DNA of 64,000 nt from Solirubrobacterales bacterium 67-14 (GTDB taxonomy: Bacteria; Actinomycetota; Thermoleophilia; Solirubrobacterales; 70-9), in contig MKST01000011.1 of the NCBI GenBank assembly GCA_001897355.1, positions 456,429-520,428 on the forward strand, given 5' to 3'. The notes under the pieces were generated by a model. It worked only from the letters and a program-made list of their open reading frames with translations. It did no database searches and was not told where the DNA came from. The position numbers and the translations under genes were made by a program. The first letter of the stretch is position 1, and every line of letters starts with the position of its first letter. Positions 61,074-64,000 of the stretch are shown piece after piece.

Positions 61074-62738
61074 TCACGCTGCCCGCCTCGAGTGCCCGGA
61101 GCGGCGCAGCGCGGCCACCCACTCGTCGGAGCTGATCTGGCCGGTGGCGAGGTCGGCCAGCCCGGTCAGCGCATCCGCGGGACAGCCGGCCGCGGCCACC
61201 GTGGCCGCGATCTGCGGTACCGAGTCGAGCGCTTCGGATGCCTGACCGATCGTCTCGCGGATCTGATCGGGGGCGCTGCCCTTGCCGAGCAGCTCGCCGG
61301 CGCGGCGGTTGCGGCTACCGGAGGCCATCACCGTCGCCAGCAGGTCGCCGACCCCGGCTAGTCCGTTGAAAGTCTCCAGATCCGCCCCGTTCTTCACGGC
61401 GTAGCCGACGCACTCGTCCCAGACGGCGGCGGCGGCGATGCCGGCCGCATTCAATCCGTGCGGCTCGGCTGCGGCGGCAGCCAGCACGGCGGCGTTCTTG
61501 GCGGCGCCGGCCATCTCGACGCCGACCACGTCGCGGGAGCGCTCGCAGACCAGCCCGGCCCGGTCGAAGACATCGCCGAGTTGGGCCCGCAGGTCGCTGT
61601 CGCCGCTGCCCAGCACCAGGGCGGCGGAACCGGACACGGCCTCGCGGGCATGGGCGGGACCGCCCAGACAGGAAACCCCGCGCGAGCGGATCCGTTCGCC
61701 GACGTAGTCGGAAGGCAGTTGGCCCTTCGGGGCGATCAGGCCCTTGGCCAGGAGCAGGACCCCGGCCCGGCGGCCGACCCGGTCGGCGACCGCGCCCACC
61801 GCCTGCGGGTACGAGGCGGAAGGCACGGCGATCACCAGCAGGTCCACCCCGCCCAGCTCGATCTGGCTGGAAGGCCTCACCTCGATGCCGTCGGGCAGAC
61901 GGACGTCCGGCAGGTACTTCGAGTTCTCGCGGGCCAGCGCCATCGCCTCGGCCTGGTCGGCGGTGCGGGTGCCGAGCTGAACCTCGAGCCCGCCGCGGGC
62001 CAGGAGCACGGCGACCGCCGTACCCCAGCTGCCGGCCCCGATCACCGCGGCCCGGCGCATCGGCGGCAGGCCGCCGATGTCTTCCCATTGGAGTTCGACG
62101 TTGGGCCAGATCCGGTCGGTCACCGATGCGGCGAGGGCCGGTGACGGGCTCTCGGACTGCGGGAACGACATCGGCCGGCCGACCCGGATGTCGACCTTTC
62201 GCGGCCTGATCCGCCAGCCGCGCCGGACGTCCTCGGACCCGGTCACTGCGACCGGCACCACCGGTGCCCCGCTGCGCAGCGCGAGCCGCCCCACCCCACG
62301 CTTCGGCTTGCCGAGCGAGCCCTTCCGGATCCGGGTTCCCTCGGGGAAGATGCAGATGGTCCCGCCCCTCGCCAGGACCAGTTCGGCGGTTTCGATCGCC
62401 AGCTCGTCGGCTTCCCCGCGGCGGATCGGGAAGGCCCCGACCCGGCAGAGCAGGAAACCCTGCCAGCGCTTCTCGAAGAGCTCGACCTTCGCCACGTAGT
62501 TCATCGGCTTGCCCCAAGGCAGGCAGGTGCCGATCACGAAGGGGTCGAGGAAGCTGCGGTGGTTGGCGGCGACGATGGTCCCCCCCTTGATGTGCGAGTT
62601 CTTGCGCCCCTGCCGCGAAAGCCGTAGGTAGATCAGGAAAAACGGCTGCAGGATGACTCGGGCGAGAAGATAAAGCCCGCGGTTTACCCCATGTTTGCGT
62701 GTGTACTCGTGGTACGCCTCGAGCTGCTCTTGGGTCAC
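61074..62738 (-). CDS. PlsC-GpsA fusion (acyltransferase + glycerol-3-phosphate dehydrogenase)
   Basis: 554 aa. Residues about 1-220 are a 1-acylglycerol-3-phosphate acyltransferase: motif I AANHRSFLDP (HxxxxD), motif III CIFPEGTR, and APVVPVAVTGSE. Residues about 230-554 are an NAD(P)-dependent glycerol-3-phosphate dehydrogenase: GAGSWGTAVAVLLARGG, the AKGL strand LLLAKGLIAP, the catalytic lysine in VEMAGAAKNAAVLAAA, and TFNGLAGVGDLLATVMASGSRNRRAGELLGKG. The reading frame is continuous with no stop, so both enzymes come in one chain and link glycerol-3-phosphate supply to phosphatidic acid synthesis. Confidence 0.9.
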   Translation of the reverse strand: MTQEQLEAYHEYTRKHGVNRGLYLLARVILQPFFLIYLRLSRQGRKNSHIKGGTIVAANHRSFLDPFVIGTCLPWGKPMNYVAKVELFEKRWQGFLLCRVGAFPIRRGEADELAIETAELVLARGGTICIFPEGTRIRKGSLGKPKRGVGRLALRSGAPVVPVAVTGSEDVRRGWRIRPRKVDIRVGRPMSFPQSESPSPALAASVTDRIWPNVELQWEDIGGLPPMRRAAVIGAGSWGTAVAVLLARGGLEVQLGTRTADQAEAMALARENSKYLPDVRLPDGIEVRPSSQIELGGVDLLVIAVPSASYPQAVGAVADRVGRRAGVLLLAKGLIAPKGQLPSDYVGERIRSRGVSCLGGPAHAREAVSGSAALVLGSGDSDLRAQLGDVFDRAGLVCERSRDVVGVEMAGAAKNAAVLAAAAAEPHGLNAAGIAAAAVWDECVGYAVKNGADLETFNGLAGVGDLLATVMASGSRNRRAGELLGKGSAPDQIRETIGQASEALDSVPQIAATVAAAGCPADALTGLADLATGQISSDEWVAALRRSGHSRRAA

Positions 62739-62769
62739 AAGAGATTCCTACACGCAGCGTCGGACCCGG

Positions 62770-63948
62770 TTACAACCCGGTTCCGAGAACCCGCCGGCCT
62801 TCAGCTGGACCGCCCCCGGCCCCGGCCCAGGCGGCGAAGTCCTCGATCGCATCGATCGTGTTCTCGGTGCGGACCGACCGCAGCAGGTCGAATGAGTGCT
62901 GGGCGCCGGGCAGGATGGCCAGCGAAGCCTGGTTGCCTGCGTCCCCGAGGTCGTCGACGAGCGCCCGGGCGCCGTCCGGCCCCATCACGCTGTCGTGATC
63001 GCCGTGGATCAGCAGGAAGGGTGGCGCCCCGGGATGGACGTGGTCGCGCGGGCCGGAGGGAAGGCCGCTGATCGGGCCTCCGCGGACATCGAGGCTGCCG
63101 TAGTAGCCGTACAACCCGATCACCCCGCTGACCGCCGTGTCCGCCTGCTCGAAGCCGGGCTGGAGGTCGGCCCGGTCGGGGGTCAGAGCGGCCATGGCCG
63201 AAATGTGGGCTCCGGCCGAACCGCCGGAGAGGAAGATCCGGTCCGGGTCGAGCCCGAAAGAGCGGCCCTCGGTCCGTGCCCAGTCGATCACCCGTTTGAG
63301 GTCGATCAGGTAGTCGGGGAAGGTGCCTTGGGGGACCAGCTGGTAGTTGGCGCTGATCACCGCCCAGCCCCGGCGGGCCAGGCTGCATTTGATCGCCTGG
63401 GCTTCGCGGCGTTTGCTGCCCATCTTGAACCGGCCCCCATGGAGGTAGATCAGAGTCGGGCCGGTCACCTCGCCGCTGCGGGGCAGGTAGAGATCGAGCA
63501 GGTTGGCCCGTCCGGCTGCGGGCCCGTAGCTGATGTTCGATCGGAGCTTGATCCGGCTGCGGCCCATCGCGAAGGGCAGGGCCAGTGTCGTCAGATACCG
63601 GCCCGGGCCGGCCAGCGACCCGGCCTCGAAACCTTCGAACGAGCCCATTGCCCGCCGGAGCGCGGGACGACTGGGGAAGGACCGGGCCAGCAGCTCGATC
63701 ATCCCGGCCGCGACGAGCACGGCCAAGCCGACCGTGATCCATCCGGGACCCGAAACGTCACCTTCGCTGATCGCCAGCCCGACCGACGCGGCGAGCAGCA
63801 CCGCGAACCAGTGCCCTTGCTCGTTGAGCAGCAGCCCGCCCCAGAAGGAAATCCGGCGGAGCAGCCACGACCGCGGGACGTCGTCGCGCAGCAACAGCAC
63901 GCAGCCCCCGAGAAGAAAGATCGTGATCACCAAACCAGGGGGCATCAC
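62770..63948 (-). CDS. Membrane-anchored alpha/beta hydrolase
   Basis: 392 aa; two adjacent ATGs at 63948 and 63945. The N-terminal ~90 residues form three hydrophobic segments, then an esterase/lipase domain of the hormone-sensitive or BD-FAE type: oxyanion YLHGGRF, nucleophile SGGSAGAHIS, aspartate in IHGDHDSVM and histidine in GAQHSFDLL. The substrate is probably a carboxylic ester; related fusions (LipQ-like) occur in mycobacteria. The window ends 52 bp beyond its start. Confidence 0.88.
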   Translation of the reverse strand: MMPPGLVITIFLLGGCVLLLRDDVPRSWLLRRISFWGGLLLNEQGHWFAVLLAASVGLAISEGDVSGPGWITVGLAVLVAAGMIELLARSFPSRPALRRAMGSFEGFEAGSLAGPGRYLTTLALPFAMGRSRIKLRSNISYGPAAGRANLLDLYLPRSGEVTGPTLIYLHGGRFKMGSKRREAQAIKCSLARRGWAVISANYQLVPQGTFPDYLIDLKRVIDWARTEGRSFGLDPDRIFLSGGSAGAHISAMAALTPDRADLQPGFEQADTAVSGVIGLYGYYGSLDVRGGPISGLPSGPRDHVHPGAPPFLLIHGDHDSVMGPDGARALVDDLGDAGNQASLAILPGAQHSFDLLRSVRTENTIDAIEDFAAWAGAGGGPAEGRRVLGTGL

Positions 63949-64000
63949 CCAAACCTATTCCCGGGTGGCTGGGAGACAAACGGGCCGGCCCCGTGAGGGA

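Overview
The window is chromosomal DNA of a high-GC (about 65-68%) Gram-positive-type actinobacterium. Two wide or overlapping gene sets point there: an actinobacterial toolkit (MarP-like CvpA-protease, WS/DGAT wax-ester synthase, F420-type LLM enzyme, CWB2 cell-wall protein, DUF4383, GlxA regulator) and a general style of GTG/TTG starts, 4-14 bp gene overlaps and convergent genes with overlapping 3' ends. Several hypothetical proteins look like those of Thermoleophilia/Solirubrobacterales; that placement is inference from memory of such proteins, not a search.

Layout. 1-6.7 kb: membrane protein (cut by the edge), CADD/PqqC-like diiron enzyme, DipZ-like thioredoxin fold without its cysteines, ispH, WS/DGAT, DUF59/SufT-like protein, FxsA, HAD phosphatase. 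6.7-11.05 kb: lower-GC accessory block with a delta-60-repeat secreted protein and an RTX-type calcium-repeat protein split by a frameshift, then a 102-bp nested inverted repeat. 11.05-19.1 kb: respiratory nitrate reduction, transcribed leftwards narG-narH-narJ-narI-narK; narG carries an in-frame TAG. 19.2-22 kb: DJ-1/PfpI protein and GlxA regulator, palindromic repeats, an unknown gene and a 160-nt 6S-RNA-like structure. 22-30.4 kb: AddB/AddA-type helicase-nuclease, xseA-xseB. 30.7-34.5 kb: sulfate ABC transporter (binding protein, two permeases, ATPase) running into an HxlR regulator. 34.8-37.8 kb: MarP-like protease divergent from a class B penicillin-binding protein. 37.9-39.05 kb: one-gene cassette (AbiEi-like/DUF559 nuclease) flanked by 36-bp direct repeats. 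39-45.4 kb: lipoprotein, SRPBCC protein, orphan ParA, membrane protein, thrB, ABC-2 exporter, small unknown protein. 45.4-50.6 kb: leftward lysA-hom-thrC, divergent from a CWB2 protein. 50.6-64 kb: MBL hydrolase, a 5'-truncated ArsB-like permease, LLM oxidoreductase, a collagen-like secreted protein, thiolase and 3-hydroxyacyl-CoA dehydrogenase, PCD, cobalamin-binding-type protein, rhomboid, ECF sigma factor with a small membrane partner, a PlsC-GpsA fusion and an alpha/beta hydrolase.

How genes work together. NarGHI with NarJ (chaperone) and NarK (nitrate/nitrite transport) would give nitrate respiration, but the narG nonsense codon makes that doubtful for this strain. hom, thrB, thrC and lysA cover the homoserine-to-threonine branch and the last step to lysine. 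The sulfate importer is a complete four-gene set. The two divergent fatty-acid genes (thiolase, hydroxyacyl-CoA dehydrogenase), WS/DGAT and PlsC-GpsA fit acyl-CoA and storage/membrane lipid metabolism.

The least explained content is non-coding: three separate families of dispersed hairpins (one a bipartite ~70-nt element in which both stems change by compensating pairs), a 6S-like RNA candidate, a large nested inverted repeat and the direct-repeat-flanked nuclease cassette.
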